Part shown: positions 5,675 through 12,740 of the stretch, one piece after another
Numbering within the stretch: position 1 is the stretch's first letter
How the letters are laid out: each line of letters starts with the position of its first letter
Assembly: GCA_039178805.1 (NCBI GenBank)
Contig: JBCDFC010000092.1
Location: 1-17,456, forward strand
Length of the DNA: 17,456 bases
Origin: Thermohalobaculum sp039178805
GTDB lineage: Bacteria; Pseudomonadota; Alphaproteobacteria; Rhodobacterales; Rhodobacteraceae
Direction: 5' to 3'
Position numbers and translations under genes: made by a program
Notes under the pieces: model-generated
What the model was told of the DNA's origin: nothing
The model's database searches: none
What the model saw: only the letters and a program-made list of their open reading frames with translations

Positions 5675-7912
5675 ATGGACGGCGAGAGCAAGTGCCCGAT
5701 GATGGGCGCACGAATGCACACGCTGGCTGGCACCTGGTCGAATGCGGACTGGTGGCCGAACCAACTCAATCTGAAGATCCTGCATCAAAACCACCCCGCA
5801 TCGGATCCGATGGGCAAGGGGTTCGACTACGCCAAGGCGTTCGAAGGCCTCGATATCGAGGCTGTGCGCCAAGACCTCTACGCGCTGATGACCGACAGCC
5901 AGGACTGGTGGCCGGCGGATTACGGGCACTACGGTCCCCTCTTCATCCGCATGGCCTGGCACGCGGCCGGCACCTACCGCACCTATGACGGTCGCGGCGG
6001 CGGCGGCACGGGCGCCCAGCGTTTCGCACCCCTCAATAGCTGGCCCGACAACGGCAATCTCGACAAGGCGCGCCGCCTCCTCTGGCCGATCAAGCAGAAA
6101 TACGGCGCCGCCCTCTCCTGGGCCGATCTCCTGATCCTCGCGGGCAACGCAGCGCTCGAGTCCATGGGCTTCAAGACCTTCGGCTTCGCCGGTGGCCGCG
6201 CCGATATCTGGGCGCCGGAGGACGACATCTACTGGGGGCCCGAGACCGATTGGCTCCTGACCTCCGACAACGCGAACAGCCGTTATGCCGGTGCGCGCGA
6301 TGTCGAGAGCGCGGATGCGGACGCTGCCAAGCTCGAGAACCCGCTCGCGGCCGTGATGATGGGCCTGATCTATGTGAACCCGCAGGGCCCCGATGCCGTG
6401 CCCGACCCGCTCGGCTCGGCCCGCGATATCCGCGTGACCTTCGCCCGCATGGCGATGAACGACTACGAGACCGTGGCGCTGACGGCGGGCGGGCACACGT
6501 TTGGCAAGTGCCATGGTGCCGGCCCCGAGGACTATGTGGGGCCTGAGCCCGAGGGCGCGCCGATCGAGGCTATGGGTTTCGGCTGGATGAGCAATCACGG
6601 CTCGGGCATGGGCGACGATGCCATCACTTCGGGCATCGAGGGTGCCTGGACGCCGAACCCGACCCGCTGGGACAACGGCTATTTCGACATGCTGTTCGGT
6701 CATGAGTGGGAGCTCACGAAGTCCCCAGCCGGCGCCTGGCAGTGGACGCCCAAGGATGTGGAGGAGGCCAACATGGCCCCCGCCGCGCATGCGCCCAACA
6801 CGAAGGTCAAAACGATCATGACCACCGCCGATATGGCGATGCGCATGGACCCGGACTACGAGAAGATCTCGCGCCGCTTCCACGAGAACCCGGACGAGTT
6901 CGCCGACGCCTTCGCCCGCGCCTGGTTCAAGCTGACCCATCGCGATATGGGCCCGAAGGTGCGCTACAAAGGCCCGCTCGTGCCGGCTGAGGACCTGATC
7001 TGGCAGGATCCGGTGCCCACCGTCGACCACGCCCTCATCGACGAGGCGGATGCGACGGCCCTCAAGGCCCAGATCCTTGCCACCGGCATCGATCCCGTGC
7101 GCCTCGTGCTCACGGCCTGGGCCTCGGCGTCGAGCTACCGCGACAGCGACAAGCGAGGGGGCGCGAACGGTGCCCGCCTCCGCCTCGCGCCGCAACGCGA
7201 CTGGGAGGCGAACGACCCGGACGCGCTCGGCCCCGTGCTGGAGAAGCTCGAAGCCGTGCAGGCCGCGTTCAACGCGGCTGCCTCAGGCGGCAAACAGGTC
7301 TCTCTCGCCGATGTGATCGTGCTGGCGGGCTCGGCCGGGGTCGAGGCGGCGGCCAAGGCCGCGGGCCAGGACGTCGCCGTGCCCTTCACGCCCGGGCGCA
7401 CCGATGCCACCGATGAGATGACGGATGCCGAGAGCTTCGAGCCGCTCGAGCCCAAGGTCGACGGCTTCCGCAACTACATCAAGGCAGGCGTGCCCTGGCG
7501 GCCGGCCGAGATGCTGGTCGACAAGGCGCATCTCCTCGGTCTCTCGGCGCCCGAGATGACGGTGCTGGTGGGCGGTATGCGAGCCATGGGCGCGAACGCG
7601 ACCAAGGCGGGCCGCCACGGCATCCTCACCGACCGCCCCGGGGCGCTGACCTCGGACTTCTTCACCAATGTCCTCAGCATGGGGCTGACCTGGCACGCGA
7701 CCGATGCGGCCTTCGTCTACGAGGGCCGGGACGCGAAGACCGGTGAAGTGCGCTGGACCGCAACCGAGATTGATCTCGTCTTCGGCTCGAACTCCCAACT
7801 CCGCGCCCTGGCCGAGGCCTATGCGGAAACGGGCGGCGAGGCGCGCTTCCTACGCGACTTCGTGAGCGCTTGGGTCAAAGTGATGAACGCCGACCGCTAC
7901 GACCTCGTCTAA
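5675..7912 (+). CDS. katG: Bifunctional catalase-peroxidase
   Basis: This haem enzyme destroys hydrogen peroxide and also acts as a peroxidase. The 745-aa length is typical, with an N-terminal active domain and a C-terminal duplicated domain. The distal site is Arg92, Trp95 and His96 in RMAWHAAGTYR. The Trp95-Tyr233-Met259 residues that form the KatG crosslink are all present (LIYVNPQGP; FARMAMND). The proximal site is His274 (AGGHTFGKCHG), Trp325 and Asp386. The switch Arg423 (THRDMGP) and Ser319, equivalent to M. tuberculosis Ser315, are also kept. The start is ATG 5675, preceded by TGGAGG at about 5663-5668; the open frame further upstream lacks family similarity. The sequence near the start (MDGESKCPMMGARMHTLAGTWSNADWWPNQLNLKIL) is the usual KatG opening. 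It is probably monocistronic, and the upstream Fur-like box suggests peroxide or iron/haem control. Confidence 0.97.
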   Translation: MDGESKCPMMGARMHTLAGTWSNADWWPNQLNLKILHQNHPASDPMGKGFDYAKAFEGLDIEAVRQDLYALMTDSQDWWPADYGHYGPLFIRMAWHAAGTYRTYDGRGGGGTGAQRFAPLNSWPDNGNLDKARRLLWPIKQKYGAALSWADLLILAGNAALESMGFKTFGFAGGRADIWAPEDDIYWGPETDWLLTSDNANSRYAGARDVESADADAAKLENPLAAVMMGLIYVNPQGPDAVPDPLGSARDIRVTFARMAMNDYETVALTAGGHTFGKCHGAGPEDYVGPEPEGAPIEAMGFGWMSNHGSGMGDDAITSGIEGAWTPNPTRWDNGYFDMLFGHEWELTKSPAGAWQWTPKDVEEANMAPAAHAPNTKVKTIMTTADMAMRMDPDYEKISRRFHENPDEFADAFARAWFKLTHRDMGPKVRYKGPLVPAEDLIWQDPVPTVDHALIDEADATALKAQILATGIDPVRLVLTAWASASSYRDSDKRGGANGARLRLAPQRDWEANDPDALGPVLEKLEAVQAAFNAAASGGKQVSLADVIVLAGSAGVEAAAKAAGQDVAVPFTPGRTDATDEMTDAESFEPLEPKVDGFRNYIKAGVPWRPAEMLVDKAHLLGLSAPEMTVLVGGMRAMGANATKAGRHGILTDRPGALTSDFFTNVLSMGLTWHATDAAFVYEGRDAKTGEVRWTATEIDLVFGSNSQLRALAEAYAETGGEARFLRDFVSAWVKVMNADRYDLV

Positions 7913-8280
7913 GGCAAAAGCGGCGCGTGGCCCGATCGCGCGCCGCCCTCTCATCTTCGGGCCCTGCAAGGCGATGGACGGTCTCTGCCGCTCATCGCGG
8001 CCGAACTCGGCATCTTCACGCGAACGGTCTGAAAGGAGCTCGGCCATCGCCGCGAAGGCGGGCGCAAAGCGCTCTGCAAGGGTGCAAGCGCGCCACCTGG
8101 CCGGGCATCGCCCATGCCGCCGAGACGGAGCCCCGTCACGAAGGTCGTGGTCTTGCGATGCTCGTGGGGGGGCGCCCAGCCGCAGCCGCTCACCTCACCG
8201 GCAACGGCCATGGGTGCGGCCCATGTTAGCCACAGTACAGGTCTCGACGACGAAGACGACGCGCCAGGGGTTGGTCCTGG
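7913..8280. other. Convergent gene-free stretch between katG and the receiver protein
   Basis: 368 bases. Open frames in it have no recognisable content. Possible hairpins are GCGGCGCG/CGCGCCGC at 7920-7946, CATGGG/CCCATG at 8209-8225 and GCCAGG/CCTGGC at 8263-8281. None is followed by a T-run, so they are only weak terminator candidates. Confidence 0.5.
7920..7946 (+). terminator. Possible katG terminator hairpin
   Basis: A perfect 8-bp GC-only stem, GCGGCGCG (7920-7927) with CGCGCCGC (7939-7946), around an 11-base loop, begins 7 bases after the katG stop. There is no poly-T tail, so termination is uncertain. Confidence 0.35.
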
Positions 8281-9618
8281 CTAGCTGGCCTTGGCGAAGA
8301 GGACGCTGCGGAGGACCGAGTAGAGGTCGTCGACGCGGATCGGTTTGGCGAGATAGCCGTCCATGCCCGCGGCGAGATAGGTGGCGCGGTCCGTCTCCCG
8401 CGCATTCGCCGTGAGCGCGATGATCGGCAGGCGGCGGCCCGCAGCGCGGATGCGGCGCGTCGCCTCGAGCCCGTCCATCACCGGCAGCTGGATATCCATC
8501 AGCACGAGGTCCGCCGGCCGCGCGACGACCGCTTCGATCGCCTCCTTGCCATCCACGGCAACCGCCAGGCTCGCGCCCGTGGGGGCAAGCATCGCCTGTA
8601 GAAGGGCGCGGTTCATCGCCACGTCCTCGACGATCAGGATATGTTTGCCGACGAGCGAGGGCACCTCGCCGCGCGACCCCATCCCCGCCATGTTCTCCTC
8701 CGCCGCGGTCATTCCCGCAGTCGGCCCAACAGCCGCGCCGACAATCGAACCCGCAACCGACCCGGCCGCCGCAGGGGGGCACCGGACAATCTCAAAAAGT
8801 ACATCCATAAGCCTCTCCGGGAACTCTTTTAACATTCTACGATCAATGCCCGGGAGTGTGTCATGACGCTCATCCGCACCGCAAAGGACAATCCGCAGAT
8901 CGGTTCCAACAGCCGCCGCGCGAAGCGCGTCGACAACAGATCCGACGCGATCGCCCAGGATCGGCGCATTGAGCACGGCGAAATCGTAGGCGAGGCCGGC
9001 CCGCACCCTCTCCGTAACGGCGCGCACCGCCGCTTCGGGATCGGGCTCGAACTCCGTCACCAGCGAGGAGGCGCCGAGCGAGCGCTGCATACGCGCCTTG
9101 CTCATCACCGGATCGCGGAGGACGAGAAGGCGGCGCCGCTCGAACGCATGTCCCCAACGCGGACCAGGCTCCGCCGCGACGGGCACAGCGCCCCGAAGGC
9201 GGAAGAGGCGCCGCTCAGCACCCGGCCCGTCGGTGACATCCGGTCCCAAGAGATCCGGCCAGGCGCTCCACCCCTCGATCTTCTCCTGCGCGGCAGTCGC
9301 ATCGCTCCCCAGCACCAATGGTGCAGCGTCTCTGCCGCGAAAACGTGAGGTTTCGATTACCAGATCCTCGACCGCGTCGCCGAAATCCTCATGACCGCGC
9401 CACATCGCGACACCGGCGATCCCCTCGGTACCGGCGACCGCTGCCCATCCCAGCAGCGCCTCGACCAGTTGAGTGAGTGAATTTTCATCAACTGCCAAAC
9501 GTTCCGGCAATGTCGGATCGTAGTGCCAGTAGAATTCGGGCGCAGTTTCACCACGCTGCCGTCGAAGTTCCACGACGGCGGCGGCTAAGATCTTCTTTGC
9601 ATGAACCTGGCTAACCAT
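8281..9618 (-). CDS. Receiver-domain protein, degenerate hybrid-kinase layout
   Basis: The 445-aa protein ends in an intact response-regulator receiver (about 325-442): acidic pair Glu331/Asp332, phospho-acceptor Asp375 in LVLMDIQLPVMDG, Thr403 in IIALTAN and Lys425 in YLAKPI. Before it, about 163-280 reads like a second receiver (LLVLRDP... DFAVLNAPILG... IVLCGAD... LKEFPERLMDVLFEI), but the phospho-acceptor is Asn217 and the Thr position is Gly247; Lys264 is kept. The N-terminal 160 residues resemble the start of a histidine-kinase ATPase domain (YDPTLPERLAVDENSLTQLVEALLG), but the N-box Asn is Trp58, and no dimerisation His or G-box is seen. A low-complexity Ala/Gly linker (281-320) joins the last two parts. 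It is probably a phosphorylation target without kinase activity. The start at 9618 has only a weak ribosome site. It lies 77 bases downstream of mutT on the same strand and may be cotranscribed. Confidence 0.75.
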   Translation of the reverse strand: MVSQVHAKKILAAAVVELRRQRGETAPEFYWHYDPTLPERLAVDENSLTQLVEALLGWAAVAGTEGIAGVAMWRGHEDFGDAVEDLVIETSRFRGRDAAPLVLGSDATAAQEKIEGWSAWPDLLGPDVTDGPGAERRLFRLRGAVPVAAEPGPRWGHAFERRRLLVLRDPVMSKARMQRSLGASSLVTEFEPDPEAAVRAVTERVRAGLAYDFAVLNAPILGDRVGSVVDALRAAAVGTDLRIVLCGADERHDTLPGIDRRMLKEFPERLMDVLFEIVRCPPAAAGSVAGSIVGAAVGPTAGMTAAEENMAGMGSRGEVPSLVGKHILIVEDVAMNRALLQAMLAPTGASLAVAVDGKEAIEAVVARPADLVLMDIQLPVMDGLEATRRIRAAGRRLPIIALTANARETDRATYLAAGMDGYLAKPIRVDDLYSVLRSVLFAKAS

Positions 9619-9695
9619 AAGAACCTGGCCCGTACCCTACCTTCGTCAGTGAGACACTCGCATTACGCCGGAATTTTGAAGGAAGAGTGGTAGTT

Positions 9696-10094
9696 TCAGA
9701 GCCAGTCTTGAAGGATCGGGATAAGAGGAAGATCGGCTGGTGGCATCGGATAACGACGCAGCTCACCCTTCCTGACCCAGGCCAATTGCTGGTCTTCGCG
9801 CGAGCGCGGGCTGCCCTTCCATTTGCGGCAAGCATAGAGCGGCATGAGGAGGTGAAAATCGGCATAGGCGTGGCTCGCGAAAGTGAGCGGGGCGAGGCAG
9901 CTGCCCTCGGTCTCGATGCCGAGCTCTTCCTGCAACTCGCGGATCAGGCAGTCCTCGGGCGTCTCGTCCTCTTCGACCTTGCCGCCTGGGAATTCCCACA
10001 GACCCGCCATGGACTTGCCCTCGGGCCGCTGCGCCAACAAGACGCGCCCATCGGCATCGATCAGCGCTGCGGCGGCGACCAGAATGATGTTCAC
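9696..10094 (-). CDS. mutT: MutT-type 8-oxo-dGTP diphosphatase (Nudix)
   Basis: This 132-aa cytosolic Nudix hydrolase removes oxidised dGTP from the nucleotide pool and so prevents A:T to C:G mutations. The complete Nudix box runs from Gly38 to Ile60 (GKVEEDETPEDCLIRELQEE and LGI), with the metal-binding REL(Q)EE at 52-57. WEFPGGK just before it is characteristic of MutT rather than of other Nudix families. I start it at GTG 10094, whose GTGA overlaps the argJ TGA by 4 bases; the frame extending to 10352 overlaps argJ and is not supported. Third gene of the parvulin-argJ-mutT set. Confidence 0.92.
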   Translation of the reverse strand: MNIILVAAAALIDADGRVLLAQRPEGKSMAGLWEFPGGKVEEDETPEDCLIRELQEELGIETEGSCLAPLTFASHAYADFHLLMPLYACRKWKGSPRSREDQQLAWVRKGELRRYPMPPADLPLIPILQDWL

Positions 10095-11461
10095 GACCGA
10101 TAATCCGCGTTGATCTCGATGTAGCGCTTCGTGAGGTCGCAAGTGTAGACACTGGCACGGCCCATCCCGATATCGAGATCCACGCCGATCTCGATTTCCC
10201 GGCCCTTCATGTAGGCTGCGGCGGCGTCCTCGCTGTAACTTTCCGCACGCCAACCCTTCTCCGCCAGCACCATATCGCCAAAGCGAACGCTCAGCCGATC
10301 GCGCTCCGCGGGCTCTCCCGCTTTGCCCACCGCCATCACGATCCGGCCCCAATTCGGGTCCTCGCCGGCAATCGCCGTCTTCACCAGCGGCGAATTCGCG
10401 ATGGCGAGACCGATGCGCCGCGCCGAGGCATCGCTTTCGGCCCCGTCGACGACGACACGCACAAGCTTCGTGGCCCCCTCGCCGTCCTTCACGACCAGGA
10501 TGGCGAGCTCCTGCATCACAGCGCCGAGCGCCTCCTCGAAGTCCGGCAGGCGCGGATCGGCGGCATCCACGATGGGCGCCCCGCCGGCCCGCCCGGTCGC
10601 CGCCACCAACAGCGTGTCCGAGGTCGAGGTGTCGCTATCCACCGTGATCGCGTTGAACGTGCTCTCCGTGAGGCGCGAAACCGCGGCTTGCAGCAAGGGC
10701 TGGGCGATGGCCGCATCCGTGAAGATGAAGACCAGCATCGTCGCCATGTCCGGCGCGATCATGCCCGAGCCCTTGGCGAAGCCTGAGATCCGGACCCTTT
10801 GACCGCCGAGATCGACGCTGCGCGAGGCCCCTTTCGGGAAGGTATCGGTCGTCATGATCGCGCGCGCAGCCGCCTCGAACCCGCCAGGTGCGCGGGCGCG
10901 GGCCATCGCATCCAGTTTCTCGGCGATCATGGTCCCGTCGAGCGGCTCACCGATAACGCCCGTCGAGGCGAGGAACACCGCATCCACCGGCAGGTTCAAC
11001 GCGCTGCCCGCGGCGGCCGCGACCGCTGCCACCGCCTCCTCGCCATGGTTGCCGGTGAAGGCGTTGGCGTTGCCCGCATTGACCACTAGGCCGAAGCCCT
11101 CGGGCGCCCCGGCACCCGCATGCATTGCCAAGCGGCCCTCGCACCAATGAACGGGCGCAGAGCGCGTCAGCGAGCGGGTGAAGGTGCCCGCCATCACCGT
11201 GCCCGCTGCCATATGCGCCAGCAGCACATCGTCCCGCCCGCGGTAGCGAAGGCCGGAATTCGTCGTCGCGACCGTCACCCCTGCGATCGCCGGAAGCTCC
11301 GGAAACGCTGCGGGCGCGAGCGGCGAGACCGGCGGGCCCTCAAGCGCCCGTATCCGGGCATCGAGCGCCGCGCGGTCGGCCTTGAGGCGCGCGAGCTCCC
11401 CAGCCGTGGGGTCGGCCATGGGGTCGGCCGCGCCCCCATCGGCCCCGCTACCCACGCTCAT
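10091..11461 (-). CDS. argJ: Bifunctional glutamate N-acetyltransferase/ornithine acetyltransferase ArgJ
   Basis: ArgJ moves the acetyl group from N-acetylornithine to glutamate and, in bifunctional forms, also uses acetyl-CoA; this recycles acetyl groups in arginine synthesis. The core from SPLAPAAFPELPAIAGV (46-62) to the C-terminal YIEINADYRS is complete. The self-cleavage/nucleophile site is Ala240|Thr241 in SGMIAPDMATML. At 456 aa it is about 45 residues longer than usual: the first 45 contain a charged, possibly coiled-coil stretch (ELARLKADRAALDARIRALEG). ATG 11419 (residue 15) is an alternative start that would remove part of this; neither start has a strong ribosome site. It begins 8 bases after the parvulin stop and overlaps mutT by 4 bases, so an operon is likely. 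Confidence 0.95.
   Translation of the reverse strand: MSVGSGADGGAADPMADPTAGELARLKADRAALDARIRALEGPPVSPLAPAAFPELPAIAGVTVATTNSGLRYRGRDDVLLAHMAAGTVMAGTFTRSLTRSAPVHWCEGRLAMHAGAGAPEGFGLVVNAGNANAFTGNHGEEAVAAVAAAAGSALNLPVDAVFLASTGVIGEPLDGTMIAEKLDAMARARAPGGFEAAARAIMTTDTFPKGASRSVDLGGQRVRISGFAKGSGMIAPDMATMLVFIFTDAAIAQPLLQAAVSRLTESTFNAITVDSDTSTSDTLLVAATGRAGGAPIVDAADPRLPDFEEALGAVMQELAILVVKDGEGATKLVRVVVDGAESDASARRIGLAIANSPLVKTAIAGEDPNWGRIVMAVGKAGEPAERDRLSVRFGDMVLAEKGWRAESYSEDAAAAYMKGREIEIGVDLDIGMGRASVYTCDLTKRYIEINADYRS
11407..11429. repeat. Small tandem duplication in the argJ N-terminus
   Basis: The 11-base TGGGGTCGGCC occurs at 11407-11417 and again at 11419-11429, a 12-base period. On the coding strand it creates the repeated ADPMADP of the ArgJ leader, including the alternative Met15. 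Confidence 0.75.
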
Positions 11462-11469
11462 CTCGGGCG

Positions 11470-12426
11470 CTACTCGCTCTCGGCGCCCGACGGCGCATCG
11501 AGCAGCGCGTCGTCGCGGATCGCGCCCTGCGGCAGGCCCTCATCGGTGATGCTGATCTCAGCACCCTCGCGCAGCTCCGCCACGATCTCGCGCTGCGCCT
11601 CCTGCACGAGGCCCTGCCCGATCTGCCCGGCGACCTCCTCGAAGGCCGGTGCCGGGCGAGGACGCCGATCCACAAGCTGGATGAGATGCCAGCCGAACTG
11701 GCTTTGCACCGGCCCGCCGACCTGGCCGGCCTCCAAGGCGAAGGCCGCCTCCGCGAACTCCGCCACCATGTCGCTCTTCACGAAATAGCCGAGATCGCCG
11801 CCCCGCTGCGCCGTCCCATCGGTGCCATGCTCAGCCGCGAGTGCTGCGAAATCGCCGCCCCCGTCCAGCTCCGCCCGGATCTCTTTCGCCAGATCCTCGC
11901 TTTCGACCAGGATATGCGAGGCGCGGACCTCTTCCTCGCCCTCCACATTGGCGTATTGCTCGTCATAGATCGCGCGGATCGCCTCCTCGTTGACCCGCTC
12001 CTCGACCTTCGAGCGCATATAGGCCTCGGCCAGAACGGCGCGCATCTGGTTCTCGATCTGGAACTTGACGGAGGCGCGCTCATCCGCGCCCGCCGCCAAC
12101 GCAGCCTCCGCCAGCAACGTCTGATCGATAAGCTGCTCGACAAGACCGCGGCCCAGGATCTCGTCGGGAAGCTGCTGATACTGCTGCGGTAGCCCACGGC
12201 GTAGCGTGATGACATCGCCCAGCCGGATGGACTTCTCGCCAACCGTCGCCACCACATCCTCGGCGGTCGGCGCCGGTACTTCCGCACCTGCATCGGCCTC
12301 AGCCGACCCCGCGCCCTCCGCGGCGGTACCGCTCTCCTGCGCGAGCGCAGCGCCCGACCAGGCGCCCAGGCTCAACAGCGCAGCCAGCGCTCCCCCGGCA
12401 CAAAGACGATTAACAATGGCGCTCAC
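11470..12426 (-). CDS. Periplasmic parvulin-type peptidyl-prolyl isomerase
   Basis: The 318-aa protein has an export signal (VSAIVNRLCAGGALAALLSLGAWSGAALA, cleavage near residue 29-30), then a low-complexity Ala/Glu/Gly linker, a helical N-terminal SurA-like part (about 60-160) and one parvulin (PPIC) domain at about 167-254. Parvulin marks are ASHILVESED (His171), DFAALAAEHGTDGTAQRGGDLGYF (spanning about 192-215) and SQFGWHLIQL (His247). It should aid folding of exported proteins, probably outer-membrane proteins, as a SurA/PrsA/PpiC relative. The start is GTG 12426, chosen because AAGGAG lies 6 bases ahead and the signal begins there; the longer ATG frame from 12543 would hide the signal. 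First gene of the set with argJ (8 bases on) and mutT; divergent from secA. Confidence 0.9.
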   Translation of the reverse strand: MSAIVNRLCAGGALAALLSLGAWSGAALAQESGTAAEGAGSAEADAGAEVPAPTAEDVVATVGEKSIRLGDVITLRRGLPQQYQQLPDEILGRGLVEQLIDQTLLAEAALAAGADERASVKFQIENQMRAVLAEAYMRSKVEERVNEEAIRAIYDEQYANVEGEEEVRASHILVESEDLAKEIRAELDGGGDFAALAAEHGTDGTAQRGGDLGYFVKSDMVAEFAEAAFALEAGQVGGPVQSQFGWHLIQLVDRRPRPAPAFEEVAGQIGQGLVQEAQREIVAELREGAEISITDEGLPQGAIRDDALLDAPSGAESE

Positions 12427-12432
12427 GGCATT

Positions 12433-12438
12433 CTCCTT
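12433..12438 (-). promoter_or_regulatory. Ribosome binding site deciding the parvulin GTG start
   Basis: On the minus strand this reads AAGGAG, six bases before GTG 12426. It is the strongest such site near the gene and places the start right at the signal peptide. Confidence 0.75.
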
Positions 12439-12481
12439 AGCGGTGGGAACCCAACCGTCATCACGGCCTTGAGGCGCCGCG

Positions 12482-12510
12482 TTGACAGCATATGGGCCGG
12501 CCAATACATC
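12482..12510 (+). promoter_or_regulatory. Candidate secA promoter
   Basis: A perfect -35 TTGACA at 12482-12487, a 17-base spacer and a weak -10 TACATC at 12505-12510 face secA. It would give a leader of roughly 220 bases. The poor -10 makes this tentative. Confidence 0.3.
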
Positions 12511-12740
12511 CCCGATGTCGCGACGGACCCGTTTGGGCGCCATCGCGGTGTGTGTGTGGCGGAGACTTAGCGGCTACCGCAGCGGGAGGGCAAGCGCACC
12601 GGCCGTGGGGCCCACGGTCGCGGACTTGGTTCCTGACCGGGTCTCGGACTGGGCTGCGGAATGCCACTCCGCTTCGTAAGCATTCGGCAGCGCCCGTCGG
12701 CCTATGCCGGCTGAGGGATCAAGGGCACGGGGCATCTCTG

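Larger units (their letters stand above)
12427..12740. other. Divergent region between the parvulin operon and secA
   Basis: 314 bases holding no gene. It contains a candidate plus-strand promoter (12482-12510), a GGCCGGCC palindrome at 12495-12502 and the parvulin ribosome site. The region from 12517 to 12740 would be a long secA leader if that promoter is real; I found no clear riboswitch or small ORF in it. Confidence 0.55.

Noticed and set aside
5597..7195. 532-aa minus-strand open frame
   Set aside because: It is antisense to katG with His/Arg/Val-rich, domain-free content typical of a shadow frame.
12423..12431. Tiny ATG-CCG-TGA leader frame overlapping the parvulin start
   Set aside because: Only two codons long; an effect on the GTG start cannot be judged and the ATG is probably incidental.
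12492..12740. N-terminal extension of SecA by 83 residues
   Set aside because: The extension is Arg/Pro-rich, lacks SecA similarity, and the standard opening begins at 12741.
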